Shown piece by piece: positions 27,007 through 36,597 of a stretch of DNA of 60,734 bases. The position numbers were made by a program, and so were the translations under genes. Below the pieces are notes generated by a model. It was not told the origin of the DNA. It ran no database searches and was given only the letters and a program-made list of their open reading frames with translations. Numbering within the stretch: position 1 is the first letter of the stretch; every line of letters begins with the position of its first letter. This DNA is from Clostridiales bacterium (GTDB taxonomy: Bacteria; Bacillota; Clostridia; Christensenellales; UBA1242), in contig SVIR01000007.1 of the NCBI GenBank assembly GCA_015069395.1, positions 1 through 60,734 on the forward strand, in the 5' to 3' direction.

Positions 27007-27436
27007 TCTTCTCACCACCTTCTACGGCTGCTTCTTTCTTGATAAACTTGGTCTTGCAAGGAAGTTTGTGTCCAGCAAGTCTGAGAGCTTCTCTAGCAAC
27101 TTCTTCAGATACACCTTCGATTTCAAAAAGAACTCTGCCTGGTTTTACAACTGCAACCCAAAATTCTGGATTACCTTTACCTGAACCCATACGAGTTTCT
27201 GCAGGTTTTTTAGTTACTGGTTTGTCAGGAAAAATCTTAATCCAAACCTTTCCACCTCTCTTAATATAACGCGTAAGTGCAATACGAGCAGCTTCGATTT
27301 GGTTTGATTTGATCCAACATGGTTCTGTTGCGACAATTCCGAATGTACCATAAGCAAGAGTGTTTCCCCTCATAGCCTTACCAGTCATTCTTCCACGCAT
27401 AACCTTTCTTCTTTTTACTCTTTTAGGCATTAACAT
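26996..27436 (-). CDS. rplP: 50S ribosomal protein L16
   Basis: A 146-residue protein of the A-site region, starting [19 protein letters not shown] as is canonical in Gram-positives; GGAGG lies nine bases before the ATG at 27436. [20 protein letters not shown] and [20 protein letters not shown] are intact. It overlaps rpsC by 14 bp and rpmC by 11 bp. Confidence 0.97.
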   Translation of the reverse strand: MLMPKRVKRRKVMRGRMTGKAMRGNTLAYGTFGIVATEPCWIKSNQIEAARIALTRYIKRGGKVWIKIFPDKPVTKKPAETRMGSGKGNPEFWVAVVKPGRVLFEIEGVSEEVAREALRLAGHKLPCKTKFIKKEAAVEGGEKNEE

Positions 27437-28100
27437 TGTTTTTGTCCTCCTTTATAGGTTGTTTAGACAAAATTTCGCCTTTGTAAATCCAACATTTAAT
27501 TCCAAGTTTTCCATAGTTTGTAAACGCTGAAGATGTAGCATAGTCAATATCAGCACGAAGAGTATGGAGTGGAAGAGATCCTTCCATATACTTTTCTGTT
27601 CTAGCGATAGTATTTGCACCGTCGATAACACCTGAAACTTGAACTTTGCAACCCTTAGCTCCAGATTTCATAACTTTTTGGATAGCTTGTTTCAATGCTC
27701 TTCTCCAAGCGACACGCTTTTCAAGTTGAACAGCGATTGAATCTGCAACAAGTTTAGCATCAAGATCTGGTTTTTTAACTTCTTTAACGTTCAAAACAAG
27801 CAATTTTACTGGTCTAACGAGTTTAGAGAGGTCTTTTTTGATTCCTTCAATACCAACACCTTTTGTGCCAATAATCATACCAGGTTTTGCTGTATGAATG
27901 TCAATTTCAAGTTTGTTTTCAGTTCTTTTGATTTCAACTTGTGAAATTCCTGCGTTTGCATGTTTTTTCTTAAAGAATTCTCTAATGTCGTGATCTTCTT
28001 TAAGGTTTGCGGCAAAATCTTGTTTGTTGGCAAACCATGTTGATTGCCAATCTTTATTGATGCCAATTCTAAGTCCAATCGGATTAACTTTTTGACCCAT
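27423..28100 (-). CDS. rpsC: 30S ribosomal protein S3
   Basis: A 225-residue protein at the mRNA entry channel: [20 protein letters not shown], a KH domain ([20 protein letters not shown]), and [20 protein letters not shown]. Its start overlaps the rplV stop by one base. Confidence 0.98.
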   Translation of the reverse strand: MGQKVNPIGLRIGINKDWQSTWFANKQDFAANLKEDHDIREFFKKKHANAGISQVEIKRTENKLEIDIHTAKPGMIIGTKGVGIEGIKKDLSKLVRPVKLLVLNVKEVKKPDLDAKLVADSIAVQLEKRVAWRRALKQAIQKVMKSGAKGCKVQVSGVIDGANTIARTEKYMEGSLPLHTLRADIDYATSSAFTNYGKLGIKCWIYKGEILSKQPIKEDKNNVNA

Positions 28101-28495
28101 TATTTTGCCTCCTTCAACTCGTCAAGGATAATTTTGATATGACAAGTTCTTTTTAAAATTCTATCAGCTCTTCCTCTTGCTCTAAATGAAATTCTCTTCA
28201 TGATTGGTCCTGGAGTTGAATAACATTCTGCAACGTAGAGTGTATCAGCAGAAAGACCTTTGTTGTTTTCTGCGTTTGCAATAGCACTTTTTAAAACTTT
28301 CAACGCTTCAGCAGCTCCTGCTTGTGGCATATAAGTCAAAATTGCAACTGCATCATTTGCACTTTTTCCTCTAACATTGTCAAGAACAATTCTAACCTTA
28401 GACGAACTCATACGAATATCTTTTGCAACAGCATAAGGACGATTGTCTTTGTTTGCGGCTCTTTTTTCAGCCTTTTGTCTTATTCTTGTAGCCAT
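28100..28495 (-). CDS. rplV: 50S ribosomal protein L22
   Basis: A 131-residue exit-tunnel protein: IRMSSSKVRIVLDNVRGKSA, LKVLKSAIANAENNKGLSAD and GPIMKRISFRARGRADRIL, the hairpin that lines the tunnel and is the usual macrolide-resistance site. Confidence 0.97.
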   Translation of the reverse strand: MATRIRQKAEKRAANKDNRPYAVAKDIRMSSSKVRIVLDNVRGKSANDAVAILTYMPQAGAAEALKVLKSAIANAENNKGLSADTLYVAECYSTPGPIMKRISFRARGRADRILKRTCHIKIILDELKEAK

Positions 28496-28506
28496 CTTTC
28501 CACTCC

Positions 28507-28785
28507 TTACTTTCTTTTAGCGGTTTGCTTTTGTCCCGCATGTCCTTTGAAGGTTCTTGTGAGAGAGAATTCGCCCAATTTATGTCCAACCATATCAGCT
28601 GTAACATAAACAGGAATATGTTTCTTTCCGTTGTGAACTGCAAATGTAAAGCCTACAAATTCTGGGTAAATTGTTGATGTTCTTGACCAAGTCTTTATAG
28701 GTTTTTTTACACCACTTTCAGCCATCTCATTAACTTTTTTCATAAGTCTTTGGCTGACATAAGGCTTCTTAATTTCTTTACTCAT
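28507..28785 (-). CDS. rpsS: 30S ribosomal protein S19
   Basis: A 92-residue subunit-head protein: [40 protein letters not shown] and [20 protein letters not shown]. Confidence 0.98.
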   Translation of the reverse strand: MSKEIKKPYVSQRLMKKVNEMAESGVKKPIKTWSRTSTIYPEFVGFTFAVHNGKKHIPVYVTADMVGHKLGEFSLTRTFKGHAGQKQTAKRK

Positions 28786-28798
28786 TTAGCCGTCCTCC

Positions 28799-29626
28799 TT
28801 AATTTACTCTCTTAACCATCAAACGGTTAGATTTGTTTTTCTTTTTTCTTGTCTTCAATCCAAGTGCAGGTTTGCCCCATGGTGTCATAGGTGACTTCAT
28901 ACCAACTGGACTCTTACCTTCACCACCACCGTGTGGGTGATCATTAGGGTTCATAACAACACCACGAACGGTAGGTTTGATACCCATATGTCTTGTTCTA
29001 CCAGCTTTACCAATAGAAACAAGTTCGTGATCAAGGTTTCCAACTGTTCCGATAGTTGCACGGCAAGCGAGAAGAACCTTTCTCATTTCACCAGATGGAA
29101 GTCTCAATGTTGCATACTTGCCTTCTTTAGCCATAAGTTGAACTTCAGCTCCAGCAGAACGAGCAAGCTGTCCACCTTTTTTAGGTTCTAATTCAATGTT
29201 GTGAACAAGCGAACCAACTGGAATGTCAGAAAGTGGAAGATTGTTTCCAACTCTGATTTCTACATTGCTACCACTCATTAAAACGTCGCCAACTTTAAGT
29301 CCAACAGGAGCGATAATATATCTTTTTTCACCATCTTTGTAAGAAAGAAGTGCAATATAAGCCGTTCTGTTTGGATCATATTCGATTGCAACAACTTTTG
29401 CAGGAACATTGTCTTTGTTTCTCTTAAAATCAATGATACGGTATTTTTGTCTATTGCCACCGCCCTTATGACGAACAGTGATTTTTCCTTGTGCATTTCT
29501 TCCTGCGTGTTTTTTCTTAACTGCAAGGAGAGATTTTTCCGGTTCTTTCTTTGTCAATTCTTCAGTAGAAAGTTTTGAATAAAATCTTCTTCCAGCTGAA
29601 GTCGCATTACTCTTTATAATAGCCAT
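28799..29626 (-). CDS. rplB: 50S ribosomal protein L2
   Basis: A 275-residue core protein needed for the peptidyl-transferase centre: [20 protein letters not shown], the invariant [20 protein letters not shown] with its catalytic-region His, and [20 protein letters not shown] at the C-terminus. Confidence 0.98.
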   Translation of the reverse strand: MAIIKSNATSAGRRFYSKLSTEELTKKEPEKSLLAVKKKHAGRNAQGKITVRHKGGGNRQKYRIIDFKRNKDNVPAKVVAIEYDPNRTAYIALLSYKDGEKRYIIAPVGLKVGDVLMSGSNVEIRVGNNLPLSDIPVGSLVHNIELEPKKGGQLARSAGAEVQLMAKEGKYATLRLPSGEMRKVLLACRATIGTVGNLDHELVSIGKAGRTRHMGIKPTVRGVVMNPNDHPHGGGEGKSPVGMKSPMTPWGKPALGLKTRKKKNKSNRLMVKRVN

Positions 29627-29638
29627 TTTCTCCTCCTA

Positions 29639-29941
29639 TTAAGATAAACTTTCGAAGAATGCGATTGGTTTTGATTTTTCTGTAAGAGTTACGATTGCTT
29701 TTTTGTAATCGCTAGTCTTTCCAACCGTTCTTCCTTGTTTTGTATTTTGAGATTTTTTGTGTCCCTTTACGATAAGGGTGTTTACTTTCGCTACTTCAAC
29801 GTTGAACATTTTTTCGACAGCTTGAGCAATTTCAACCTTGTTCGCTTTTTTGTTTACAACAAAACTATAAATTTTGCTTTGAATTCCACTATAACTTTTT
29901 TCAGTGAGAATTGGTCTAATAATGATTTCGCTTGCTTCCAT
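29639..29941 (-). CDS. rplW: 50S ribosomal protein L23
   Basis: A 100-residue protein at the tunnel exit, docking site for trigger factor and SRP: IIRPILTEKSYSGIQSKIYS, NKKANKVEIAQAVEKMFNVE. The ATG overlaps the rplD stop by one base. Confidence 0.97.
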   Translation of the reverse strand: MEASEIIIRPILTEKSYSGIQSKIYSFVVNKKANKVEIAQAVEKMFNVEVAKVNTLIVKGHKKSQNTKQGRTVGKTSDYKKAIVTLTEKSKPIAFFESLS

Positions 29942-30564
29942 TATGCATTAACCTCCTCTAAATATTTGATTGCTGATTCGGTCAAAACTACATTTTTGTT
30001 TGAAACTACATCATAAGTGTTCAAAAGTTCTACATTTACAGTGTTGAGCTTTGAAATGTTGTTTGTTGCCTTAAGTTCTTTATCAGTATTGTTTGCACTT
30101 ACAACCAAAACTGAACCGTCAAACTTGAACGCATCCAAAAACATTTGAGCATCTTTTGTTTTTGCAGAAGCAATTTCAAACTTGTCCAAAACTGTAATTT
30201 CTTGTTGAGCAAGTTTTTGCGACAAAGCACTCAAAAGTGCAATTCTCTTAGCTTGCTTGTTGACCTTCTTTGAAAAGTCTCTTGGCTTTGGAGCAAAAAC
30301 AACTCCACCACCTATAAATTGTGGTCCTTTTGTAGAACCTTGTCTAGCTCTGCCTGTACCTTTTTGTCTGTAAGGTTTTGCAGAATGTCCTCTAACTTCA
30401 CTTCTAGTAAGTGTGCTTTTGTTTCCTTGTCTTTGGTTTGCATTGTAAGCAACCACTGCTTCGTGAATAAGAGCTTCGTTATATTCAACACCGAAAACGT
30501 CGTCATTCAAAGTTGTTGAACCAACTTCTTCGGCCTTCATATTAAAAACTTTAACTTGTGCCAT
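29941..30564 (-). CDS. rplD: 50S ribosomal protein L4
   Basis: A 207-residue protein with a tunnel-reaching loop (RSEVRGHSAKPYRQKGTGRA, RQGSTKGPQFIGGGVVF). In gamma-proteobacteria L4 represses the S10 operon; whether it does so here is unknown, but the long S10 leader would allow it. Confidence 0.97.
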   Translation of the reverse strand: MAQVKVFNMKAEEVGSTTLNDDVFGVEYNEALIHEAVVAYNANQRQGNKSTLTRSEVRGHSAKPYRQKGTGRARQGSTKGPQFIGGGVVFAPKPRDFSKKVNKQAKRIALLSALSQKLAQQEITVLDKFEIASAKTKDAQMFLDAFKFDGSVLVVSANNTDKELKATNNISKLNTVNVELLNTYDVVSNKNVVLTESAIKYLEEVNA

Positions 30565-30575
30565 TTTCTTTCTCC

Positions 30576-31199
30576 TTATTTCGCCTTCACAGATTGTTTG
30601 ATTGTAAGCAATGAACCTTTAGCACCAGGAACATTTCCTTTTATCAAAAGCAAGTTTCTGTCTGCGTCAACTTTAACTACTTCCAAGTTTTGGATAGTAA
30701 CCTTTTCGTTTCCGTATTGTCCAGGCATCTTTTTGTTTTTGAATACTCTTGATGGGCTTGAGTTTGCTCCCAAAGAACCAACCTCTCTATGAACAGGGCC
30801 TGTACCGTGAGTCATTTTAAGTCTGTGGTTGTTCCATCTTTTGATAACACCTGAAAAACCGTGTCCTTTTGAAATTCCAACAACGTCAACCTTGTCTTTT
30901 TCGTTGAAGATGTCAGCTTTTACAACTGCACCGATTTCTAAGTTTGAGTCAAGATCAAATTCTTTCAAAACTTTGAACGCTTCAACTTTAGCTTTGTCAA
31001 AGATACCTTTTTGAGGTTTTGTAACATTTTTCTTCTTTTGGTCGAATGCACAAACAACTGCATTATAACCATCAACTTCAACAGTCTTTTTTCTAACAAC
31101 TGTCATTGGGCCAGCTTCTACTACAGTAACTGGGATAACCAAACCATCGTCAGTAAAGACTTGTGTCATACCAAGTTTTTTACCTAATATCGCTTTCAT
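30576..31199 (-). CDS. rplC: 50S ribosomal protein L3
   Basis: A 207-residue early-assembly protein: MKAILGKKLGMTQVFTDDGL, SKGHGFSGVIKRWNNHRLKM and GSLGANSSPSRVFKNKKMPG with the conserved loop reaching the peptidyl-transferase centre. Confidence 0.98.
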   Translation of the reverse strand: MKAILGKKLGMTQVFTDDGLVIPVTVVEAGPMTVVRKKTVEVDGYNAVVCAFDQKKKNVTKPQKGIFDKAKVEAFKVLKEFDLDSNLEIGAVVKADIFNEKDKVDVVGISKGHGFSGVIKRWNNHRLKMTHGTGPVHREVGSLGANSSPSRVFKNKKMPGQYGNEKVTIQNLEVVKVDADRNLLLIKGNVPGAKGSLLTIKQSVKAK

Positions 31200-31210
31200 T
31201 CTTTACCTCC

Positions 31211-31519
31211 TTACAGTTTGATATTAATCTCAACACCTGCAGGCAATTCGAGTTTCATAAGAGCATCAATAGCCTTGTTTGTTGGATTGTAAATATCAAT
31301 CAATCTTTTGTGGGTTTTGCTTTCAAATTGTTCTCTTGAATCTTTGTATTTGTGTGGAGAACGAATCACAGTTACCACTTCTCTATCTGTTGGAAGTGGA
31401 ATAGGGCCTGAAACTCTTGCACCATTCTTGCCAGCAGTATCAATGATTCTCTTGCAAGCTTCGTCAATAAGTGTGTGTTCATAGGCTCTAAGTTTAATTC
31501 TCATTTTTTGTGTTGCCAT
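31211..31519 (-). CDS. rpsJ: 30S ribosomal protein S10
   Basis: A 102-residue protein, first gene of the ribosomal superoperon: [40 protein letters not shown] and [20 protein letters not shown] strong AGGAGGT precedes the ATG. Confidence 0.98.
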   Translation of the reverse strand: MATQKMRIKLRAYEHTLIDEACKRIIDTAGKNGARVSGPIPLPTDREVVTVIRSPHKYKDSREQFESKTHKRLIDIYNPTNKAIDALMKLELPAGVEINIKL

Positions 31520-31782
31520 TTTCTATTTCTTACCTCCTGTAACAGCAAATCCAAAATGTTGCATTTTTTCAACGACTTTTCTACATTTCTGAGTGTTTTT
31601 TGTCCCCACATTGACTTTTTCAACACTTTCGAACACTATGCCGTGTGTGTCGCGCTGTTCGACTTAAAAAAATGTCATTTTGGGCGCTTTGACATCTTTG
31701 GTCAAAACTAGGTCCACGCAAATTTTCTGTACATCGCTTGATTAGATGCAAGTAACCTTGCGCTTCGCCCCTTAATAACAGC
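31520..31782 (-). promoter_or_regulatory. Untranslated leader of the S10 superoperon
   Basis: About 260 transcribed bases separate the predicted start of transcription from the rpsJ ATG. The leader opens with a GC-rich segment (GGGGCGAAGCGCAAGG) and carries several short self-complementary stretches, including CTTGCATCTAATCAAG (CTTG/CAAG stem), in an otherwise AT-rich window. I see no coding frame on either strand. A ribosomal-protein-binding autoregulatory leader is plausible, but I cannot match a known class. Confidence 0.5.
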
Positions 31783-31788
31783 AAATGT

Positions 31789-31817
31789 ATTATAGCAGAC
31801 AAAGTCTTGTTTGTCAA
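31789..31817 (-). promoter_or_regulatory. Consensus sigma-A promoter of the S10 superoperon
   Basis: On the minus strand TTGACA, 17 bp, TATAAT, with TG one base before the -10 box: both hexamers are perfect, as expected for ribosomal-protein genes. Transcription start about 31782. Confidence 0.9.
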
Positions 31818-31846
31818 CGGTTTTTAAAAAGTTTTTCATTAAAATT

Positions 31847-31878
31847 AAAAAAAGACACAACTCAATCGTTGTGCCCTT
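31847..31878 (-). terminator. Terminator of the glycosyltransferase-acyltransferase gene
   Basis: GGCACAAC and GTTGTGTC (one G-U) with a 6-nt loop, followed by TTTTTTT on the minus strand. It insulates the S10 promoter. Confidence 0.85.
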
Positions 31879-31890
31879 TTTAACAATCTT

Positions 31891-33864
31891 TTATTTTTTT
31901 ATTGCCATCTTTCTTACATCATAGGTTTCTTTGTCATAACCATAAAAATCAACAACTGTTTTATCGTACACTTTTTGGGCTTCTTCCATCAAATAGATTG
32001 CGTTTTCTCTTTCTGAAAGATCTTTTTTAGGATATATCGGTTCGCAAACAACAGCCGTAACCCTCTTAGGTTTTTTCTTATGTGAATCTCTATAGCAATA
32101 AACAATAGGGACTACTGGAACATTGTTTTGTGTTGCATAATAAAAGGCTCCTTTCTTATAAGGTCTAGATTGTGTGTACCTTAGCCACAAAGCTTGTTCG
32201 CTATAAAAATGCAAGAATCCTTTTTTAGCCAGTTTTAATCTTACGTATTCACAAAATTCTTTGCTTTGAGAAAAAGCCGATGGAAGAGGTACCAACCCAC
32301 CTGCTTTCAAAATGGCGCCACCCAACCCCTTTTTAAAATTGTGTGGGGCTCCAGTAATAGCCCACTTTTTACCTCTAAGAATTTGCATCACCCACAAGCA
32401 ATCAATTTGGTGAACGTGGTTGCTCACAGTGATTGCTTTTTTTATACCTTTAATGTTTTTTCTACCTTTGATTTTTAAACCAAAACCAAAGAAATTAATC
32501 AAAGGTGCAAAAATGAAAAGAATTCCTTTTATGATTCCATTGAAAATTTTTCCAAAAAAAGTTGGTTTTATAATTCTTTTATAATCAACATCTTTTCTAA
32601 CATTCTTATAATTTATTGGAGTTGAATACGATTCGAATTTTCCTTGGCTTGCTAGTTGGTACAAATGGTTTTGGTAAAAAGATTTGGCTTCTGGATATTC
32701 TTTAAGTTCACTCTCGCGATTAATAAGATCAGCAAGTTCTTTTCCACCATTTTCAAATTTATTGATTTTCGCAGTGTTTGCCTCATAAAGTAGAAGTTCA
32801 CTGCCATCTTCAATCCAAGCCTCAACCTGTTTCTTTATTTTCTTTGGTTTATATATAGCCTTGCCCATTTGCAATGTGTCTACAAAAAGCTTTGTTGTCG
32901 CCTTTTCAATAGGATGTGCATAATAATCCACCAAGACTGGAGTGCCCATAAAGACAGAGTCCAATATTGCATTTGGACCAGCTTTTGTGATAAACACATC
33001 GGCAGCCTTATAATATTCATAAATATTTTTTGTAAACGGCAAAACAATTAAGTCTATATTTTTCTTAACTTTTCCGTTGTCTTTCAAATCGTTGTAATAC
33101 TTGAACAGTTTTTCGTTTTTGCCTGCAAGCATAACAATTGTCAAATCTTTGTCAGTTTTCAAAAGTTCGTCGGTTATTTTTTTGCTCTTCGCACAGGCAT
33201 AGACACCATCAGCCACAACAACACAAAACTTATCTTTGCTTATCCCAAGTTTTTCGCGATATTCTTCTCTTGAGAGGTTTGCATTTAAAATATCGTCTCT
33301 TGCAATATAATTTACTTGTTTAACACAAGATGGTGCAAACTTCCTTTTGCCAATAGCCTCATAATAAGCATTTTCGTTGTTAACAAAAAAAAGATGTGGC
33401 CTGTTATCCCACCAACAGTGAACATTGTTGTCTGGGTTGTATGTAACCACTTTGACATTTGGATTAACTTTTCTTTTATATTCCAAAGCGGCAAACGTCA
33501 AAAAATAATGTGTGCTTACAATTACATCAGGATCTCTTTTCTTGAACGCTTCTAAACAATGTTTAAGATACTTCGCAAAAACACATCTGTGTACGCCCCT
33601 CATAAATCGTACACCACCCATAAGCCACAAAAACCAAAACACAAAATTTCCAAAACCCTTTATCCTATTTGTGTTTTTAGTTTGTTTAATAATAAAGTTT
33701 TCCCAATTTTTTAAACTCTTATCATTGTCTTCTTGCATAATATATGATTCGATCAGTTCAAACTTCTCTCCAAACTTTTTCAAATTGTCGGCAATAGATG
33801 CAATTGAAGTAATATGTCCCATACCTGACTCAATATAAGTCAATAAAATCTTTTTCTTGTCCAT
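31891..33864 (-). CDS. Diacylglycerol glycosyltransferase fused to a PlsC-type acyltransferase
   Basis: A 657-residue fusion. Residues about 1-390 follow the MurG/MGDG-synthase family: LTYIESGMGHITSIASIADN, VSTHYFLTFAALEY, and the sugar-nucleotide site FITKAGPNAILDSVFMGTPV. Residues about 440-630 are a membrane-associated lysophosphatidate-acyltransferase domain: hydrophobic KGILFIFAPLINFFGFGL, acyl motif SNHVHQIDCL (H-x4-D, near 481), and YSEQALWLRYTQSRPYKKGA (near 555), where EGTR is replaced by EQxxW as in a known clostridial branch. Together these would make a membrane glycolipid from an acylated glycerol (inference). ATG at 33864 chosen for AAGG six bases ahead; ATG at 33870 is also possible. 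Confidence 0.85.
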   Translation of the reverse strand: MDKKKILLTYIESGMGHITSIASIADNLKKFGEKFELIESYIMQEDNDKSLKNWENFIIKQTKNTNRIKGFGNFVFWFLWLMGGVRFMRGVHRCVFAKYLKHCLEAFKKRDPDVIVSTHYFLTFAALEYKRKVNPNVKVVTYNPDNNVHCWWDNRPHLFFVNNENAYYEAIGKRKFAPSCVKQVNYIARDDILNANLSREEYREKLGISKDKFCVVVADGVYACAKSKKITDELLKTDKDLTIVMLAGKNEKLFKYYNDLKDNGKVKKNIDLIVLPFTKNIYEYYKAADVFITKAGPNAILDSVFMGTPVLVDYYAHPIEKATTKLFVDTLQMGKAIYKPKKIKKQVEAWIEDGSELLLYEANTAKINKFENGGKELADLINRESELKEYPEAKSFYQNHLYQLASQGKFESYSTPINYKNVRKDVDYKRIIKPTFFGKIFNGIIKGILFIFAPLINFFGFGLKIKGRKNIKGIKKAITVSNHVHQIDCLWVMQILRGKKWAITGAPHNFKKGLGGAILKAGGLVPLPSAFSQSKEFCEYVRLKLAKKGFLHFYSEQALWLRYTQSRPYKKGAFYYATQNNVPVVPIVYCYRDSHKKKPKRVTAVVCEPIYPKKDLSERENAIYLMEEAQKVYDKTVVDFYGYDKETYDVRKMAIKK

Positions 33865-33882
33865 AACCATCCTTACCCCAAA

Positions 33883-33912
33883 AGTATATCATTCGATAAA
33901 TTTTAATGTCAA
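33883..33912 (-). promoter_or_regulatory. Sigma-A promoter of the fusion gene
   Basis: TTGACA, 18 bp, TATACT on the minus strand, with TGA immediately before the -10. The leader is short (about 10 nt). Confidence 0.7.
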
Positions 33913-33954
33913 GGAATTGAGAAAAATAGTTAAAATTTTTTAAGTTTTACCCAA

Positions 33955-33985
33955 TAAAAAAACTGCTATAATAAATATAACAGTT
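33955..33985 (-). terminator. Terminator of the 216-residue orphan gene
   Basis: ACTGTTATA pairs with TATAGCAGT (one mismatch-type wobble) and is followed by TTTTTTT on the minus strand. Confidence 0.75.
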
Positions 33986-34009
33986 TAGTTTTTAAATCTC
34001 TTATTGAAT

Positions 34010-34660
34010 TCAACCTACAACACGATCTTTTTCAAGAGCATTTCCAATCCTTTTCTCAACTAAAGTTGAAAAATAATCTTTTGCAGTTGTTGCACATTCT
34101 TTAGAATTGATATATTTTGTATTTACGACATTTGAAAATCTCATTCTTTCAGAAACAAGTGCTCTTTTTACAATCGCAACAAAATATGGGTCTCTAAAAC
34201 AAGAATTTGGTAAACGTTCACAAAAACTTTCATATTTTTGAACACTTCTTGTAACATCAAATTCTGTTAGTTTGTCTACCGTCATTAATTGAAGTGAGAC
34301 ATCTGAAAAAATATCGTTCATTTCTTCATAATGCCAACAACTTGGCGCTTGAAATGTTAAAATACCGTTGTCAGTGATAGTATTTACTTCCAAAGTTTTG
34401 CCGTCGTCTTCAATTAAGCAATAGCAATCTTTTAAATACCCCTTGTTTATTCTTCTTATTTCGCATCGCACCCCTTTTCTTACGGCAATCCTATTGTGAT
34501 TTGGCAATTCAAAGGCATAATATGTCATACCTGAATCTGTTGTAGCAATAAGCCTAGGCGCATCTGTCCAACCCAATTCTTGTGCATATTTTCCAAAATC
34601 AACTTTTGTTTCCAACCCTATTTTGTTGTCTACTCTAATACTTCTCTTATCTAAAAACAT
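34010..34660 (-). CDS. Hypothetical protein (216 residues)
   Basis: Not recognised. No signal peptide or membrane helix. The N-terminal half is beta-rich by eye (TDSGMTYYAFELPNHNRIAV, RKGVRCEIRRINKGYLKDCY); the C-terminal half is helical and basic (FVAIVKRALVSERMRFSNVV). Six cysteines are scattered without a metal-site pattern. It is a single-gene transcript with its own consensus promoter, AGGAGA ribosome-binding site and terminator, which supports it as a real gene. Confidence 0.55.
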   Translation of the reverse strand: MFLDKRSIRVDNKIGLETKVDFGKYAQELGWTDAPRLIATTDSGMTYYAFELPNHNRIAVRKGVRCEIRRINKGYLKDCYCLIEDDGKTLEVNTITDNGILTFQAPSCWHYEEMNDIFSDVSLQLMTVDKLTEFDVTRSVQKYESFCERLPNSCFRDPYFVAIVKRALVSERMRFSNVVNTKYINSKECATTAKDYFSTLVEKRIGNALEKDRVVG

Positions 34661-34684
34661 AATCTCTTCTCCTCGTGGATTAGC

Positions 34685-34713
34685 ATAATAACATCAAAAA
34701 GAAAGGTTGTCAA
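34685..34713 (-). promoter_or_regulatory. Consensus extended promoter
   Basis: TTGACA, 17 bp, TATTAT on the minus strand with TGT before the -10 box; drives the 216-residue orphan gene. Confidence 0.75.
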
Positions 34714-34757
34714 GAGGGTTTACAAAACTTTTTATAAAAAGTTAAAATTTTTTAAAT

Positions 34758-36560
34758 TTAGACATTTTCAGCCAAGAACATCGCCTTAAATTTTTGGTTT
34801 CGTTCAAACAATTCTTCAAAAGTTCCGTCGTCAACAATTTGTCCATTGTCAAGGAAGAAAATTTTATCAACATTTTTGATTGTAGACAATCTATGTGCAA
34901 CGATTACAATCGTGCTTTGCCCCTTCAACGAATCAATGCTCTTTTTTACTTCTTCTTGAGCGAAGTTGTCAAGAGAGCTTGTGCTTTCGTCAAAGATAAT
35001 GATTGGAGAATTTCTAAGCAAGGCTCTTGCTATCGCAAGCCTTTGTTTTTGTCCACCCGAAAGCTTAATTCCACTTTCTCCAACTTTTGTCTCAATCCCC
35101 TTTGGCAAAGTCGATACAAAATCTTCTAATGATGCCTTTCTTATGGCTTCGTTTATTTCTTCGTCTGTGGCATTGCTCTTTGCCAACAACAAGTTCTCTT
35201 TGATTGTCATATCAAAGATATAAGGAAATTGGTTTACAAGCGAAATCGCCTTTCTAAGAGTTTCTTTGTTTAATGATTTGATGTCGTTGCCATCAATCAA
35301 TACTTCTCCACCATCACTATCATACATCTTTGACATAAGATTCAAAATTGTTGATTTTCCACTTCCAGATTTTCCTACAAAAGCAACTGTTGTATTTGGA
35401 ACTATCTTGAAAGACAAATCTTTAAATATCTGGTTTTCACTAACCAGTTTTCTTTCTCTTTTTTTCTTTTTGAGATTTTCTTTGCTTATCTCTTCAAATT
35501 CATATTCTTTAAATGTGTAGGATACATTTTTAAACTCAACTTCTCCCACAATCTTATCCAATTTTTTCTTTCCAAATTTTTCTGTAACAAATTCTTTTTC
35601 GTCAAAGAGCGCAAACATTCTTTCGTGACAAACTTTGATGTCTACAAAGCTATTTGCAACTGCTCCAACATCCCAAATTAAGTTTCTAAGCGAGCCTCTA
35701 TTTGAGTAGATTATCATAAATGTTCCAAGGGTCATAGCACCCAAATTCATTTGCCAAATTCCGAAAATTACTACCAGAGCCCCGACAATTTCAACAATGA
35801 TATTTCTCAATGACCAGAAGTTCATATCCGTGATATCAAACTTGATTCTCGCTTTTCTATAAGCATTATAATTTTCTTTTGAAACTTCACTTAATTTCTC
35901 TTCTAAACCCAAAGATTTGATATCTTTTTCACTCCTAACAATCTCTGTTGTAAGCGAGTTGATTTTGTCATTTTTGGCCCTCAAATCTTTTCTGTTTTTA
36001 CGTCGAACTACAATTCTTTTTGCTTCAAGAGCAACACCTATGATAATGGTGCCAACAAAGATTAATGCAACCCAAGGGTCTAATGTAGAGATGTAAATTA
36101 TCATAATGATTGCACTGATAATTTCAGTCATAAAATCAACTATATTGGCCAAACTTTCAACAATTCTTTCAGGGTCACTCACAATTCTTTGCACAAAGGT
36201 TCCGGTTTCATGATCATTGTAAGTTTTTGAGTTGAGTTTAAACGCTTGTTTTGCCAAATCTAGGTTTAAATCTGACATAATTTTTGCAGAATATTTCGAA
36301 TAAATCCATCCCGACGCATACCAACAACCTCTCTGCAGAATTGTCAATCCCAGAACAATCGCCGCTAGGATCATTCCCCATTTAAAATCTGGCGTTTCTC
36401 CCGATATTTTTTCGATTGCGTTTGCAGCTAAGATTGTCATAAAAATGCTGCAGGCTGATGCAATTGCATATACAAAAATGTATAAGAAAATCCCCCATTT
36501 ATATTTTGCCAAATATTGCGTCAGTCCAATTTTTTTCTTTTTTAATTGTTTATTTTTCAT
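34758..36560 (-). CDS. ABC exporter half-transporter (fused membrane and ATPase domains)
   Basis: A 600-residue protein of the multidrug/lipid exporter type that works as a dimer. Residues about 20-310 are the six-helix membrane domain; about 335-590 are the ATPase: Walker A AFVGKSGSGKSTIL, Q-loop SLVNQFPYIF, signature IKLSGGQKQRLAIARAL, Walker B SPIIIFDEST, and the His-switch IVIVAHRLSTI. Expression is probably induced by a substrate or translation inhibitor, because it sits behind a leader peptide and terminator that overlap its ribosome-binding site. It is the only gene of its transcript. The regulation resembles that known for bmrCD in Bacillus; the transported compound is unknown. Confidence 0.93.
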   Translation of the reverse strand: MKNKQLKKKKIGLTQYLAKYKWGIFLYIFVYAIASACSIFMTILAANAIEKISGETPDFKWGMILAAIVLGLTILQRGCWYASGWIYSKYSAKIMSDLNLDLAKQAFKLNSKTYNDHETGTFVQRIVSDPERIVESLANIVDFMTEIISAIIMIIYISTLDPWVALIFVGTIIIGVALEAKRIVVRRKNRKDLRAKNDKINSLTTEIVRSEKDIKSLGLEEKLSEVSKENYNAYRKARIKFDITDMNFWSLRNIIVEIVGALVVIFGIWQMNLGAMTLGTFMIIYSNRGSLRNLIWDVGAVANSFVDIKVCHERMFALFDEKEFVTEKFGKKKLDKIVGEVEFKNVSYTFKEYEFEEISKENLKKKKRERKLVSENQIFKDLSFKIVPNTTVAFVGKSGSGKSTILNLMSKMYDSDGGEVLIDGNDIKSLNKETLRKAISLVNQFPYIFDMTIKENLLLAKSNATDEEINEAIRKASLEDFVSTLPKGIETKVGESGIKLSGGQKQRLAIARALLRNSPIIIFDESTSSLDNFAQEEVKKSIDSLKGQSTIVIVAHRLSTIKNVDKIFFLDNGQIVDDGTFEELFERNQKFKAMFLAENV

Positions 36561-36597
36561 AAAAAAACCTCCGTAAAATTGTCATACGAAGGTCTTT
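36561..36597 (-). terminator. Attenuator terminator that includes the transporter's ribosome-binding site
   Basis: On the minus strand ACCTTCGT pairs with ACGGAGGT (one G-U), extended outward by a G-U and A-T pairs, followed by TTTTTTT and directly by the ATG at 36560. The 3' arm contains GGAGG. The loop side also contains CGTATGAC, which can instead pair with GTCATACG inside the leader-peptide gene. Confidence 0.85.
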
